Part shown: in pieces, positions 37,354 to 49,137 of the stretch
How the letters are laid out: every line of letters starts with the position of its first letter
Numbering within the stretch: position 1 is the stretch's first letter
Source: Globodera rostochiensis
Taxonomy: Eukaryota > Nematoda > Chromadorea > Rhabditida > Heteroderidae
DNA length: 64,000 bases
Direction: 5' to 3'
Assembly: GCA_018350325.1 (NCBI GenBank)
Contig: JAEVLN010000012.1
Location: forward strand, 2,315,991 to 2,379,990
Position numbers and translations under genes: made by a program
The notes under the pieces: model-generated
What the model saw: only the letters and a program-made list of their open reading frames with translations
Databases searched by the model: none
What the model was told of the DNA's origin: nothing

Positions 37354-37593
37354 GGAGAATTGCGCACCGACAGTTTTCGGAGAATTGCGCTCGGAGAATT
37401 GCTCACCAACAAAAAAACGGAGGAGAATTGCGGACCGTGAAAGAAATAAAAATTGCAAAAATCACAAAATTTTCTTTATTTTTTCTTTTATCACCACTGC
37501 CATAAATGGGAAAGAGTGGCTTAGGCCTAAGCCTGACGAACCCCAAGCCAGGGTGGCTATTTTATCCCTTTTTTTTACGGTGCGCAATTCTCC
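37354..37593. mobile_element. Inverted-repeat element of about 240 bp (MITE-like)
   Basis: Left end 37354-37369 (GGAGAATTGCGCACCG) and right end 37578-37593 are exact reverse complements. Further partial copies of GGAGAATTGC occur at about 37379, 37394 and 37422, inside the left half. The palindrome TTAGGCCTAA lies within at 37522. No protein coding. Confidence 0.6.
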
Positions 37594-37694
37594 TAGCGCA
37601 ATCTCCTAGACTCGGGCCCACCCCCCACCCTCAAAATATCCGTCCATTATTTTTTTCCGACATATTTCTAAATGGTTTTGTTGTGACCCAGATA

Positions 37695-38724
37695 TCAGTG
37701 CGTTACCGACATTCCCGGGGCGGAAAACGCGTTGCTCATTTCGCGCACAAATTCAAGTTGCATATTGTTGGCAGCGCGCCAACCATTCACCTCGACGCTC
37801 GTCGGTATGCACATCCTCATACGTTCACTTTCTGAGAGAAATTTTTAATATTTTGCGTAGGTTGAAATCTCACAAGCTACCCGTTTGCTGCTGTACGATA
37901 ACGCTGAAGACTCTCTTCTTGAAGGCCGACTCCTCCACCTTTACGTTTATGATTTCGTCCCATACCTTGTTCGACGCTCTGCAGGCGAATTTCATAATTT
38001 TACCTGAAAGGCAAAACCCCGCTTGCAAAACACAAATTAAAAAATTCCATTCATTGCAGTTAAATTAATTCTCCGGCGATAACTCACGCGAGCTGTCGAG
38101 TGCTCCTTGCCAATTTTCCTCCACAATTTTCTCCTCTCGTCGTTCTGTTTGGTCGGACATTGCCTAAGCATAAAAATGATCTTTTCTATTGCAACTAAAT
38201 TTTTCATCCAACCCTGTCCTCAAAAAGGACCCCCGACCAACCGAAAATTCTTTTTTACCCTCTTCCCCCTCCCTCACCTTTTGAACTACCCTGAGGAATG
38301 CCTCGGTTGCGTAAGTACTGTCGATTCGCGTCAACAGAAGAAAGATGGCGTCCGAAAAAGCCGTGTCTGTCGCTTTTGTTGAGTTCAAAAAACGTAATTC
38401 GCCGGCGGCGATCACCTGAGTTTGTTAGGTTTAGGCCTAAGCCACCCTTCCTAAGAAAAAGTTCTTTTTCAAAATTTTGATGCGAGGTCGTATAGTGGGG
38501 GAGGTTCCCGAGTGCGGCGTGGTGGGGGGGGGTCGGCCTCCCCCCCCCTTGTGCATGTATGTCCTCCTACTCACTTTGTTGGCCATGTCCAAAATCTGTA
38601 GGCCTCGCTCGGTCTGGCTGCCGAACATTTGCGCGACGGCGTTTAGAAGTGTGTCTTTCCAATGCACAGAGTTCTGCGATACCCCGTCTATGCAATGGTC
38701 GAGGTGTGCAAAATTTGCGAAAAC
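37695..38724 (-). CDS. Unidentified multi-exon gene, apparently 5' incomplete
   Basis: Five coding blocks on the minus strand join in one frame. The first opens after CTTCTTAG at 38724 (VFANFAHLDHCIDGVSQNSV to LQILDMANK). The second runs from 38415 (VIAAGELRFLNSTKATDTAF to AFLRVVQK). The third is near 38160 (AMSDQTERREEKIVEENWQG). The fourth is near 38006 (KIMKFACRASNKVWDEIINV). The last ends at 37695 (MRMCIPTSVEVNGW to GMSVTH). All junctions have GT and AG, and the protein is a regular, non-repetitive helical-looking sequence, so it is probably real. I do not recognise the family. Upstream of 38724 the DNA runs into a transposon-like end at about 38817, so the 5' exons are missing or displaced. 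Confidence 0.55.
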
Positions 38725-38816
38725 CTAAGAAGCGAAATTCTACTAAACTCGGCCAAAATTTTCGTCAAATTCCTTTCCTCAAAATTCTTGCTCCAATATT
38801 TACAATTTCTATTCAA

Positions 38817-38856
38817 GGGCGTAGCCAGCAGGGGGGAATTCCCCCCCCCCCCCCGA
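38817..38856. mobile_element. Possible DNA-transposon terminus
   Basis: AGGGCGTAGCCAGCAGGGGG followed by AATT and a long C-run. The words GGGCGTAGCCAG next to a G/C run resemble transposon ends common in animal genomes (from memory). No matching second end was found nearby. Confidence 0.35.
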
Positions 38857-39371
38857 AATGAAATTTGAGAAAAAAAAACACATAGGCGGGACCCCATTGT
38901 TTTTTGCTTTTACAATTTTTGATCATTTACTTAACAAATTGCAATCAAAAATCAAAAAAATTTTTCCTGATTCCTATTCCCGTTGGTTTTCACTGACTTG
39001 TTCCGGCGTTTGCTCGTTGTCCATCGCTGTCTTGTCTGTCTGTGTGAATTTACCTGCCCGTGTGAAATTTGATTACAAAAATTTCTTCAAAATTGTCCAA
39101 CATTCAAGGGTCAATGCCGGTTATCAAAAAATTAATGTTGACGAGGTGGTTGGTACACAAAATGTCAAATAGTGTAAATTGTACAATAAACCAAAAGTTC
39201 TGTAGGTGCAAAAAGAATTCTTCGTTTTGCCGCCTTCATTCTTTTGTCAGATGCCAACGTATGAAAAGCGTTGACGAGGCACCTCTAAAATAAAGTCAAA
39301 TAGCCATTCTAAAGAGAAAAAAAACGGATTGACCAAACGTGGAAATCGAATGTGACACGAGTTGCATCACT

Positions 39372-39473
39372 TCAGGTTCCGCAACCGAATAGTTTTGTCC
39401 AGGGAGCCGGACAAGAAACCGGTCGTCCAGTGGAGCCATGCACAGCGTGACCACCATGGGAAACAGAAAGAAC
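39372..39473 (-). pseudogene. WD40-repeat fragment with frameshift
   Basis: On the minus strand one frame reads VVTLCMAPLDDRF and, after a one-base shift (an extra T in a TTT run), the other reads FLSGSLDKTIRLRNLK then stop. Together they match one WD40 blade of the WDR82/Swd2 type (pattern VxLxMxPxDDxFxSGSLDKTIRLW). The Trp is lost and the frame broken. No other blades were found within 500 bases on either side, so this is a decayed fragment. Confidence 0.5.
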
Positions 39474-39699
39474 AATCATTTTAGCGAGAAGTTGGAAGAG
39501 TATAAGTTTAAATACTCTACTTTTTCCGACACGACGCCCCCGAATAACCCCGACATGCCACCCCCGAACACGAAAGTCCAACTGGAACGCTTAGTTCCTG
39601 TCGTTGACCACACATTTTTTGTATCGGTTTCCCTAGAAAAATTTTATGTTAAATTGGAAAATATGCGTGGATAAACAGAGGCGGCCCCTGCAACGTACA

Positions 39700-40070
39700 T
39701 AATCGTCGCTGCCCGCCTCGGAGTGTGACTCGTTTTCCTCCCCCTCACCACGTCTTCGCTGTCCATTTGTATCTCAGCCCTTCTAGTCCGGCAAAAACTG
39801 AAAAAAGCAATGGGGAAAGTTTGGATGAAGTTCTGTCGAAAAAACAAGCTCTCTGTGTCCAATTCAAAAAAAAATTCTCATCAAAAATCCCAAAATCTTT
39901 GTGCCTTTTCCATGCGGCGATGTCTGCGCAGTGAACGCAGTCATTTCGTCGTGTTGCTCGAACGGTCCTAACGCTCCCAAATCTCCGCCGTTTTCCGTCA
40001 CGGCTTTTCAGAATGTCGAACAGGCGGCCAGCACCTTGCAGACAAATTATCTGAAAGGAAATTTTTGGGT
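39700..40070. repeat. Degenerate duplicate (copy B) of the segment at 40680-40870
   Basis: It shares CGCTGCCCGCCTCGGAGTGT, TTTGTATCTC(A/G)GCCCTTCT and GGCCAGCACCTTGCAGACAA with 40681-40868 in the same order and orientation, but with an insertion and frame-breaking changes. On the minus strand both copies encode a shared RRAEIQ word followed by an acidic run and HSEAGSD in copy A. Confidence 0.6.
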
Positions 40071-40259
40071 GAACGGATTAGAGAGAGACATTTGAGAGCA
40101 AAAAATTTTTGAATTGAAAGGCGAAAATATTTGTCGGAGTCTATTCGATCGATGTTCACTTGCTATGTATGTGAATAAATTTGCTAGCTAAAAGTTGTAA
40201 CAAATTCACTGTGTGGGAGGGGGAGGGGTTACGAGGCAGTTCATTTCAGTGGCCTTCAC

Positions 40260-40880
40260 TCAGTACCAAACTTTTATTTTCAAATCAATCAAATCAAACA
40301 AAAGCTCTAATTGAGCTGGATCATTTAAAAGAAAAAGCCAAGTGGTTAAATTCCTTTTCAAATGAAAATACACCCAATTCAAAAATATTTCGTTCAATTT
40401 TTCGAAGCAATTGAACCTGTTGTTCGGCTCCATGTCACGCCGAATTGGCATCAAACACTCGCCCAGCTGCGCATTCTCAGTCACTCGACGATAGGACTTG
40501 AGGTCGTTCGCCACGTATGCGTAGTCCGGTTTTAAAACGAGCGAGCCCATGCGCAGTTGGGGTCGAGCAGACTCAGCATGGTGAGAGTCACTAGTCACCT
40601 GAATTTATGGGTAGAAAGCACGAAATTTATTTTCCCAAGCGCAATCAAATCCAAAACTGCACATTTTCTTCTCAATTTTTTTGTCGCTGCCCGCCTCGGA
40701 GTGTGTGACTCGTTGTTCTCCCTCTACACCGACGTCTTCACCTCCCGCAACGGCGTCTTCGCCCTCCGTTTGTATCTCGGCCCTTCTGAATGGTCTCTTC
40801 CCCAAATTGGTGTAGAAGTGTTTCTGCTTCAGAATGCCGAGCAGGTCGGCCAGCACCTTGCAGACAAAACTCTGTCAGAA
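40260..40880 (-). other. Coding-like fragments of an unidentified gene (copy A)
   Basis: Minus-strand frames read MLADLLGILKQKHFYTNLGK and an acidic run (40856-40690), then, after an acceptor-like TTCAG at about 40599, MGSLVLKPDYAYVANDLKSY and LGECLMPIRRDMEPNNRF (to about 40420). They resemble exons but I cannot join them into a complete gene. The partial duplicate at 39700-40070 suggests a decaying tandem duplication. Confidence 0.35.
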
Positions 40881-41602
40881 TTTAATGATCAGAAACGGGT
40901 CAATTCTTTGGGTCCGTCAATGTTAATTACAATAAAATTAAGACGACGCCTGCTGACCGGCACCAGCTTTTTTTTCCCACTCTTGGTCAACCCACCCCCA
41001 CCCTTCCATCCAGAAAATTCAACGCATCGCATTTATCCGGACACATCCATCCCCAGAATTTATACACTCTTCTCAAAGCAAAGCAAAATAGCTTGACACA
41101 ATCAGATGCGATATCTCCGTTTAATTGCACAAAACTACCAATTTTTCCTTTTTAGGAACTTAATAAAGAAAAACAATATGTATCACAAAACTGATGCTTT
41201 TTTTTTGATTTTGAAGTGAGTTGATAGAAAGTTTGGTGGCTGAAGCTGAGACAGAGAATGTAAATGGCCGCTGCTTTATTTCGACGTGAAAATGATTTCT
41301 TACCCTGGAGCAATATAGCCTAACGCATGAAATAGCAATTAAATATTGCATTGGGAGTTGGCGTTCTGTCATAAAAGACAATAGAAATCGAGGTCTCACT
41401 TCGTAAACACCCCCCCCCCCCTCCCTCTATTTGCTGGTGAGCCATCTGCTGACTTTGGCGAGAATCAATGTGTGCTGAAACGGCTGTACAGCGACGGTTA
41501 GGTGCTGAGGCCGGGCAATGCGGAAATGGTACGGAACTCAATCAAAATCCCGGTTTTTCCCAAAATCCCGATCCCGTCCTACTCCAAACAAAACCAAGCA
41601 GG

Positions 41603-42443
41603 GGCCTATTTCAATTCTCGTCCTATTATGATATGATGTTACGATTTTACGACGTCGTCATATGATGAGAATTTGTTTCAATTCTCGTCATACAAAGATC
41701 AAAGGCGCATCATATCATAGAATCATATGCCGCCGTCGTAAAATCGTATGTATGTTTCAATTCGTCGTATTACGATGAAATCATACGACGGCATCATATC
41801 ATACGCGGCGTACGATGTCGTCGTATGCCGCGTATGATTTTTCGTCGATTCGTCATATGTAGCATATGACGCGTCGTATCGGCACATCGTAATACGACGA
41901 GCTCCAAGGAGAAGGATTACCACTTCCAAACACCCTACGAGGCCTCATCATATGTAGGTTTTTGGCTAATTATTTAAAAAATAAATATTTTTTTTTTTTT
42001 TAATTAGTAAAATAGAACCAAATCTTAGCTTTCGAATGATATAAAAATGTTTTATTTGGATTAAAGTTTAAATTATTTATGATTTTTTAAATAGACCAAT
42101 ATAAAAAACTGATTTTTTTTGAAGAAAATTTTGTTTTTAATTAAATCATAGCTTAATATTTATGTATTAAATTCTGAAGTTGCTGCAGGCACAGGGTGGC
42201 CATAATTTGTTATTTATCAAATAATGTAAAAATTAATTTAAAAATTGTTAAATTTTTTAAGTTAGATGTCATAAACAATTTTTATGATGTTACGATTTCT
42301 ACATACGATTTCATTGTGTTTTCTCGTCGTATCCGATTGTGAAATATGATGCCGTCATATGACGAGAATTGAACCGATCATATGATGAATGGGTCGTCAT
42401 ATGATGGGATCATATCGTAATACGACGAGAATTGAAATAGGCC
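41603..42443. mobile_element. Non-autonomous DNA transposon (841 bp) with terminal inverted repeats
   Basis: Ends are exact inverse copies over 20 bases (GGCCTATTTCAATTCTCGTC at 41603-41622 and its complement at 42424-42443), with imperfect extension to about 38 bases. The subterminal 250 bases at each end are packed with short palindromic words (CATATGATG, TCATATGACG, CGTAATACGACG). The centre (about 41950-42290) is A/T-rich. No transposase is encoded. I could not define a target-site duplication. Confidence 0.8.
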
Positions 42444-44608
42444 ACAGATCATATACCCATTGATTCCTCGTCAGGCTAAGCACGAAGCGTTATTTTTTGG
42501 CTTTTTTCCAGTTTTCCGTTAAAAAAAAATCTCTCCTTTTTTTAAATATTTCTGCCCACCCTTGTTTTCCACATTTGAAAACGCTTTCCCGTGAGAATCG
42601 CCGCTTGTGTTTTGGGATAAACAAAAGACGCCGCGCAATTCGATGCCCCCCCCCCCATTTCTTCGCGTATTATTCGGCGACCGATGCAAATTTTCGCCGA
42701 TACGGCGACGACCTCGAATTTCAATTGCATTTGGTGATTAATTTCTTCCGTCCGGCGGCGGTGGTGGTCAATCGCCGTAGGGGTCGGACGGGGGGACGGA
42801 CAAAAGTTGAAAATGTTCTCAAAAAGGGCACAAAAATATATGTGTAGGCCCCATAAAGTATGCGTTTTGATTGTTTACCCCCCGGCCATTTAATGCCCCC
42901 CCCATTTTCCCCCCTTTCGTTTTCATCGTCCCCTCGGGGGTCGTTCTTTCCCTTCCCTTCGGCGCCGCTTCCTTTTGCTTGTCAATTAGGCGGCGTTTCC
43001 ACAAAAGGCTTCGATTGGGGGGGGGCCGCTCCACTTTTGTGACTTTGCGCGAAGAAATTGCCGATTTCAATGGTGGCGGCAATAAACAACGCCTCGGGGG
43101 AAGAGAAGCAATGTCCAATTAATTGGCAGTCAAACTCTGCTAATTAAAAATTAATTAATTTTTCTGATTTCACAGATTACTGTCTTCTTTCTCTGAAGGT
43201 CAAACCAAAGATTAAATTGTTCTGCGTTACTCGACGATATAAGCCCACGCGATTTTTGCGTTTTATATATTCCGCCTCAGTCGATTTTCGGCACAAAAAG
43301 CAAAACGGCACATTTTGGCATTGTCACGCTTTTTGTCCAATTTCCGTTTTTTTATTGAGGACGGATCGTTGGCAAGGCAATGATTTGCTTCGAGAAACAA
43401 TCAGAATTCCGAAGGAATTTCGTCTAAATCTCTGCATTGTTTTTTACTCAAAATATGAACACTTCACAGCCCATCCATCACCTACCAACTCATATTCAAT
43501 TGACCGCTACCATTCAGTTGCACAACCCTTCGGGGGATGGGTCAATGGACCCCTTAGAAATAATTCTTAGGTGCTGTGGACAATGGAAGGGAGTGGTCTC
43601 GGCGGGGGGGGGGGACATCCCCGGAGGGGGCTAATCCCTTTGTCATCCACTCACCAGCAGACAAAATGTGTTCTCGACAAAACCAACAAACCCAAAATTG
43701 CCACATTCTGCGCGCCATTGAAAGTGCTAACAAATGGGTGGGGGGGGGGGGGTTCGAAGTCGGTCGGAAGACGGAAGAAACAGTTACTTCTTCTGAACGT
43801 TTTCAAAAGATTGGCTGGCAACAAACGTCGTCGTCCAACGGGGAAAGCTTTTCCCTCTGAAGTGGCACCGAAAAATGCGCGGCCGCCTTCCCGAATATGC
43901 TCCGGATATTTTGTTGTATAGCTCCCCGGTAACATTTCTTCTAATGTTCTCCCTCCAACCGCCGCAACATGGTCACCCCTCTCCCTCCCCCCCTCCCCCC
44001 ACACTCCCCTCACCTTCCTTCGCCCTTTTCTTATTCGTTGTACCGTACCCCTACCCCCCCCCTCTCCCCCGCCCACCCCCCTCAAACTGACAATTAGCTT
44101 ATTTCCTCCCCCCCCCTTCCCCTCCCCCCTTCTTCTCTCTCTACACATCGCATTTTAATGCCACGATTTTTGCCATGTTTGTGTGGCCCCTTCATTAATA
44201 TTCCCGGATGGAATTATGCAAAAATCAGCGCTTGAGGCAATGTGCGGAGGGGGGGCGGTGGGCTGTGCCACCGGTGTACAGAAAATGCCAGTTTCTTGGT
44301 TCTCTTGCGGATCCCGGAATCGAGGCATAAAACGCATTTCCGGCTGTTTCTAATGGAAAATTATGCAAAAACGGCTGATTGTTTGTATGCCGGGCGCAAA
44401 AAGTGCGGAATTGCGAGGTTATGGGGGCGGGCGGGAAAGGAAAGCCTCCGGCCTTTCCAAAGAATCGTTTATGCCCGACCATCTCCACCCCCCCCCCCCC
44501 CCCGCCATTATCGCCCAAAGTGCCGTAAATTCATCATCCATCCTTCCATTCTTCGCTTTTGTTGAATGCCATTTGCTTTCAGTCAGCAGACGAACGGATT
44601 GTTTTGCC
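42444..44608. other. Repeat-bearing region upstream of the zinc-finger gene
   Basis: Holds the repeat copy at 42568-42644, C/G runs and Cys-poor ORFs. A plus-strand stretch at about 43663-43735 (MCSRQNQQTQNCHILRAIES) follows an acceptor-like CAG and could be an exon of the downstream gene, but I cannot link it. A pyrimidine-rich tract fills 43970-44140. Confidence 0.4.
42568..42644 (+). repeat. Dispersed repeat copy B (about 77 bp)
   Basis: Same orientation and near-identical sequence to 36540-36616, including GATAAACAAAAGACGCCGCG. It lies 125 bases beyond the 841-bp transposon. Confidence 0.85.
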
Positions 44609-45728
44609 ATGCCTTTGCCGGAGATGCGGGAAAGAGTGTGGAACCCGGCGCTGGAGGGGAGAGAGGACGAAGTCAGTGCCGAGGGGGCCGAAGGTCCGTC
44701 ACCCGACGAAAAGGTTCTTTTTGTTGAGGATTTTTGCTGCTAATTTCCGGCATTTTCATTTTAGTCACTTTCCCTGGCCAACGCCGCCGCCATCGGCCCC
44801 TTTTTGTTCGCGCAACTGCGCCAACAGTTCTTTCAACAGCCGCCGCGCCCTTTCCGACCGCTCTTTCCGCTCGCTTTTCCCCCGCCGGCCTTTGTGCCGC
44901 CGCCGCCGCCGCCGCCTTCGATCACAGCAGCCGCAAATCGACCGCCGCCTACGGCGATTCCGCCGCCCTTTTTGATGGTTGCCGCAATGATGGCAGCGGC
45001 ACCGCGAGCAGTGCACGGCGGCACATTTGTCACACCGCCACAACAGCGTAATTAGCTTTAGCACTAATGAAGATGAAGAAGAAGCCAGTGAGAAGACGGG
45101 ATAATTTTAAGTCTTCCGCATGTTCGGAGGGTCCCACCCGCCGCCGCCTCCGGGGCCCAACGGAACTCAAACGTTCCAACAATGCCAAAAGTCCAATTCC
45201 AACAACGCATTTACTTGGCCATCGAATGGCCAAGACGCGGGAGGTGAAACTTCAAGATTGTCAGGACAAAATCGATCCGAAATGAATAAAAAGGCGAAAA
45301 AGCGGAAAAAGGTGCCGACAAAAATGCCAAAGACGGGGCAAAATGCCGAGAAAGACGGAAGCCGGGCTGGAGATGAACAACAGAACAGCAAAAAGTGCAA
45401 CAACCCGATCGTTCAAATGGTTCTCAACACCGCTGCTGAAGATACTGCGACGACAGCCGTCAACTTCAACACGTGCGGTCAGTTCTCTGAAGCTTTTCTT
45501 TCTCTTTACATCCCCCGAGGGGAAAACCGTTAAGTTTTTTGTTTTTAAATCAATTAAAAAGTTTATAATTTAAAATTAACGCTTTCAGCCATTTGCGGGG
45601 CACAGTTCCGCCTCACCGGCGATTTGATCCAACACGCGCGAACCAATCACCGACAATCGAGCCGATACGATCGGAACGCCCAAAGGGCGTCGATTGCGGA
45701 GGAGGCGCAGAAACTTTGCCGAGGGTGA
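44609..45728 (+). CDS. Pro/Ala-rich nuclear protein with a single C2H2 zinc finger
   Basis: Four exons in frame: 44609-44713, 44765-45047, 45112-45477, 45589-45728; 297 residues. The N-terminus is acidic (MRERVWNPALEGREDEVSAE). Exon 2 is Pro/Ala-rich with a Pro run. Exon 3 holds a Lys-rich, nuclear-signal-like stretch (KKAKKRKKVPTKMPK). The only finger is split by the last intron and reads TC-AICGAQFRLTGDLIQHAR then TNH: CxxC, twelve residues, His, four residues, His. A short basic tail follows. A putative DNA- or RNA-binding regulator; family not identified. TTTCAG about 29 bases before the first Met marks the 5' end of this exon, so earlier exons may exist. Confidence 0.6.
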
Positions 45729-46154
45729 AGAGAGAATGAATGGCAAAGACTTTGGACGAAGTGATCACCGAAATGACAAATTGCTGCTTTTTTAGTCCAA
45801 TTAGTGTATTCCCCAAATGTACATAAACATATTCTTGTCGTCACTTTGTCCAATTCCGGGAAAAGGGAATTTTCGATCACATTTTCTCTGTCTGTGGATG
45901 AATACGTACATTTATCACCGATCGACGGACGGTGAGAAAGTGTTTGGCTGTCTGCCGACGTTTCCTCTGCACTCTCTGGCCCCTCTCCGTCTCTCACCCC
46001 ACTCGTCTCTCTGCACTCTCTTCGGCACTGTCCACTCTCTCCGCGTCCGTTTTCTCGCCGACCTCCCCTCTTTCAGCACAAAGTTTTTCCATCTCTTCCA
46101 AAACGTCAAACGGAAGTTCGGAGCCGTCCGCCGGCGAGCTGGTCAGCCTAAGTT
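45729..46154. other. Convergent intergenic region (zinc-finger gene and MFSD5)
   Basis: 426 bases with no coding signal; a plus-strand CT-rich stretch at 45950-46080 produces antisense ORFs. Confidence 0.5.
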
Positions 46155-48606
46155 TTACCCATTTTTTGTTAATTTTCTCAACAAAACAAAAAATGACCGA
46201 GCGATGGAATGTTGCATTAAAGTGGCCAAGAGCAGAAAGGACACACAAAACTGGGGGAAATTGAAACGATAAATTAAAATAAAATGGGGGCGGGCGCACT
46301 TTGAAGATGGTGTCCAATTGGAAATTGTTCCAAAGGATGACGATCACCAACAGATTCAACGGCACACGGAAGAAGTTCATTGTGGTCGAACGGGTCTGGC
46401 AATGAACAAAACTCAATTCGATCCGTTCGAATCGATTTGATTTTGAACTGTTCGCCGCCGACCTTTTCCGGAATGTATTGGGAGCGCAAAAAGCCCATGG
46501 CGGGCCAAAAGATTCCAACGCAAACTTCGAAAAGAGCGAAGGCGACGAAAATTACGGCGGGGGAGGAGGGGAAAAGCACCGGGGCGCCCATCAGAAGGGC
46601 GGCGGCAAAGAACACAAAGCTTAATTAATGGACCAATTAGACGCAACGGCCAAATAAATGGAGCAAAATTTAATAAATTCCGATCGAATTCATTGGCCAT
46701 TTACCGCATAAATGACTCGGGTCGACTGTACTGACTGAGCAAGTTGAATATGGCCGAGCCCATCATCACCGAAATCATGAAGGAGGCCTAACAACAAAAA
46801 AAGGTTACGTCTCGCGGTTCTCCCAAATTCTGTTACGAACAAAAATGTAGCCGTGAGGAATTGTGCCCGTTTCAGAGGCGCGACTCAGCGCGGGCGTCCA
46901 CTCCAACACGAAAACGTACATGGAACTGTACGATTGGTTGGGGGGGGGCAATCAATTTAAAAGCTTCAACAAAAACTAACCCTTCGAACAGAGACTGAAC
47001 CAAGCCGAGGAACAAAATGCGTCGGTCTGCAATATTACCAAAAAAATTTAATTTAATCAAATTTAATTCTTCCGACGACCTTTTCGAATTGTGTCGACGG
47101 CGTCAAGAAACGATTGCGGCAAATGCGCCCGTTCGTCCCCGTAATTTTCACACCAAGTGAAGGTCATTACCAGTGCCATCAAAGTGAGTACGACGAGTGC
47201 GCAATCGAAGGGGGCCCTAAGGCGGGGGGGGGGGAATTTCCCAAGTTTTGATTTCGTTTTTGAACTCACACAAATCCAAAAGCGTTGGCCGCCGTCTGTG
47301 CCACAATGCCCGCCAGAATGGCGATCAGAGAGTTGGCAAAAGTGGCATTTGCAAAGATTTGTTTCAGCGACTGATCGCTCAGCGCACGCTAAAACAGTTA
47401 AGAATATACAACAGAAAGGTCAATTAAACTTTAGAACACTTTAAAGACCAGAGATTAAAGTCAATTTGCCCTTTGAATCAATAAAATACGGTGTCAATTA
47501 GAAATTCCAACTCCCCCCCCCCCCCAAATTCACCCTCCGGTGCTCAAACACCAGCCACGACTCGAACGCACTGAACAAAATGCTGGTGGCGATGCCGCCC
47601 ATCAGTCGTCCGAACAGCAAAACGTTAAAATCCGCAAAATGTTTGGTTACACAGCTGACACCGTACAACAGAGCGTACAGTAAACAATTAGTCTTACGAC
47701 CACTGAAAAGGATTACGGTAATCTAATTATGGACGTCCCCCGAGGATTTTGTTTATCCATGGAAAAAATAGAATCCCCAAAAGGGATAAGCTCACAATTT
47801 ATCGGCGATGGACCCGATAAAAGTGCCGAATAAAAGGCTGGAGCCGAAACCGGCGATGAACAACAATTCTGGAAGGCCAAACATCAACAAGTGTAAGCCC
47901 TCCCCTCGGGGGACACCCGAGACGGACCGATCTGGTGTTTGGTCATCCAATAGGACTCGTACAGCGCGTACACGTGGGGCCCCTGGGGGGTTTTTTGCAT
48001 TTTAAACAAGTTCAAATTACCTGAAGCCAATCGCCCGCCACTGCCAAACAATACACCGCCAAATAGACGCGTTGGAAGCTGAGGAAGTTCGGGTCTTCAA
48101 ATTGGCGGACATTACGACCAATGCGCCCCAGGCAGTTACCTCCCACCCCACGGGGCTAAAACCCTTTGGTGCCATCGGCCGTCATGCCAAATGCCCCCAC
48201 CCACCCGATCGCTTTTTGCTCTCATCCGAAAGTCTCCGACCAATTTTACGGGTGATCCCTCGCTTTTCCATTTTTTGTTGGCTTCAGACTCACAAAATTG
48301 GACGGGCGTGGGGGGGGGGGATCGATCAAACGCATTAATGGAGGGGGGGGGGGAGGGGGGGGGGGACTGAATGCAATGGAACACCCCCCTCCCCCCATTA
48401 ATGCAAATTATTCATTCTTTCCACTGCAAATACAAAACCAAGAGGCTGTCTGCACAGCTGCAAAAGGTGTTCCAGTTAAACTCACCGTCGCTATGTTCGT
48501 GCTGAACACTTCGCTTGACCACCACACAAAGGACGGCACAGCAAATGCCAAGGGAGAAAAGTGCCAACACAAAAAACATTGAAGCCGAACGAAACGCAGC
48601 AGCCAA
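46155..48606 (-). CDS. MFSD5: MFSD5-like major facilitator (molybdate-anion transporter family)
   Basis: Polytopic plasma-membrane transporter; the family is linked to molybdate uptake and, in animals, energy-dependent regulation. The first exon (from 48606) gives an N-terminal membrane helix (MFFVLALFSLGICCAVLCVV). Signatures that follow: NFLSFQRVYLAVYCLAVAGD followed by WLQ, ALYESYWMTKHQIGSLF, GFGSSLLFGTFIGSIADKFG (MFS motif A region), LLFGRLMGGIATSILFSAFE, AFANATFANSLIAI, TFTWCENYGDERAHLP, DRRILFLGLVQSLFEG, VGIFWPAMGFLRSQYIPE and FFRVPLNLLVIVILW. The order matches the twelve-helix family throughout. The C-terminus ends near 46155 after a final helix (FCVSFLLLATLMQHS). Introns carry G/C runs (47222-47233, 47514-47525, 48310-48365). 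Confidence 0.88.
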
Positions 48607-49137
48607 TACTCAATGGAATCGATTGATTGTGTTGTTGCTTATTCTGTCAGAGTTTGTACACCCAACAAAACAAATAAAAGTCTGTGCCCCTTTCGTCGTA
48701 GGGACCCCCCCCCCCCCCAAAAAAAGCGAAAGAAAATGGGGGCAAAAGGAAATCGCATTCTTCCTGAACGACAGACCCACGAAACACAACGGACAAGCGA
48801 ATGAATCGAGGTGGACAAGGATAAAGCGCGGATGAGGAAGATAAAATCTCGAAATTAGCACCCTCCCCCCCCCCACCCCTTCACATTTTCTTATCATCGA
48901 ATCTCTTTATTTCTAAATTTGTTTCCCAATATATAATATAATTGAAAATATAAATGTATTTGATGGGATTGATTGATGGGGTTAAAAGTCTGTGTATTTG
49001 CGCGGCGGCGTTGCCATTTTTGGGTTTGGAAATTTAATTGGCAAGTTGGGCTTCAAAATTTTCAATGGCAAATGGAAACTCGGGGATTTTTTGTTGAGAC
49101 ATCGCAAACTCGAGAGGAAACGATTGATCACAAAGCG
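48607..49137. other. MFSD5-NHR intergenic region
   Basis: 531 bases between two minus-strand genes, with a C11 run at 48708-48718 and another at 48866-48876. The ORF ending at 49034 continues the last receptor exon in a different frame and is not used. Confidence 0.5.

Noticed and set aside
49034..49137. Alternative receptor C-terminus ending at 49034
   Set aside because: Needs a frame that breaks the preceding exon (TFNLMSPHP). The frame stopping at 49138 keeps the LBD end.
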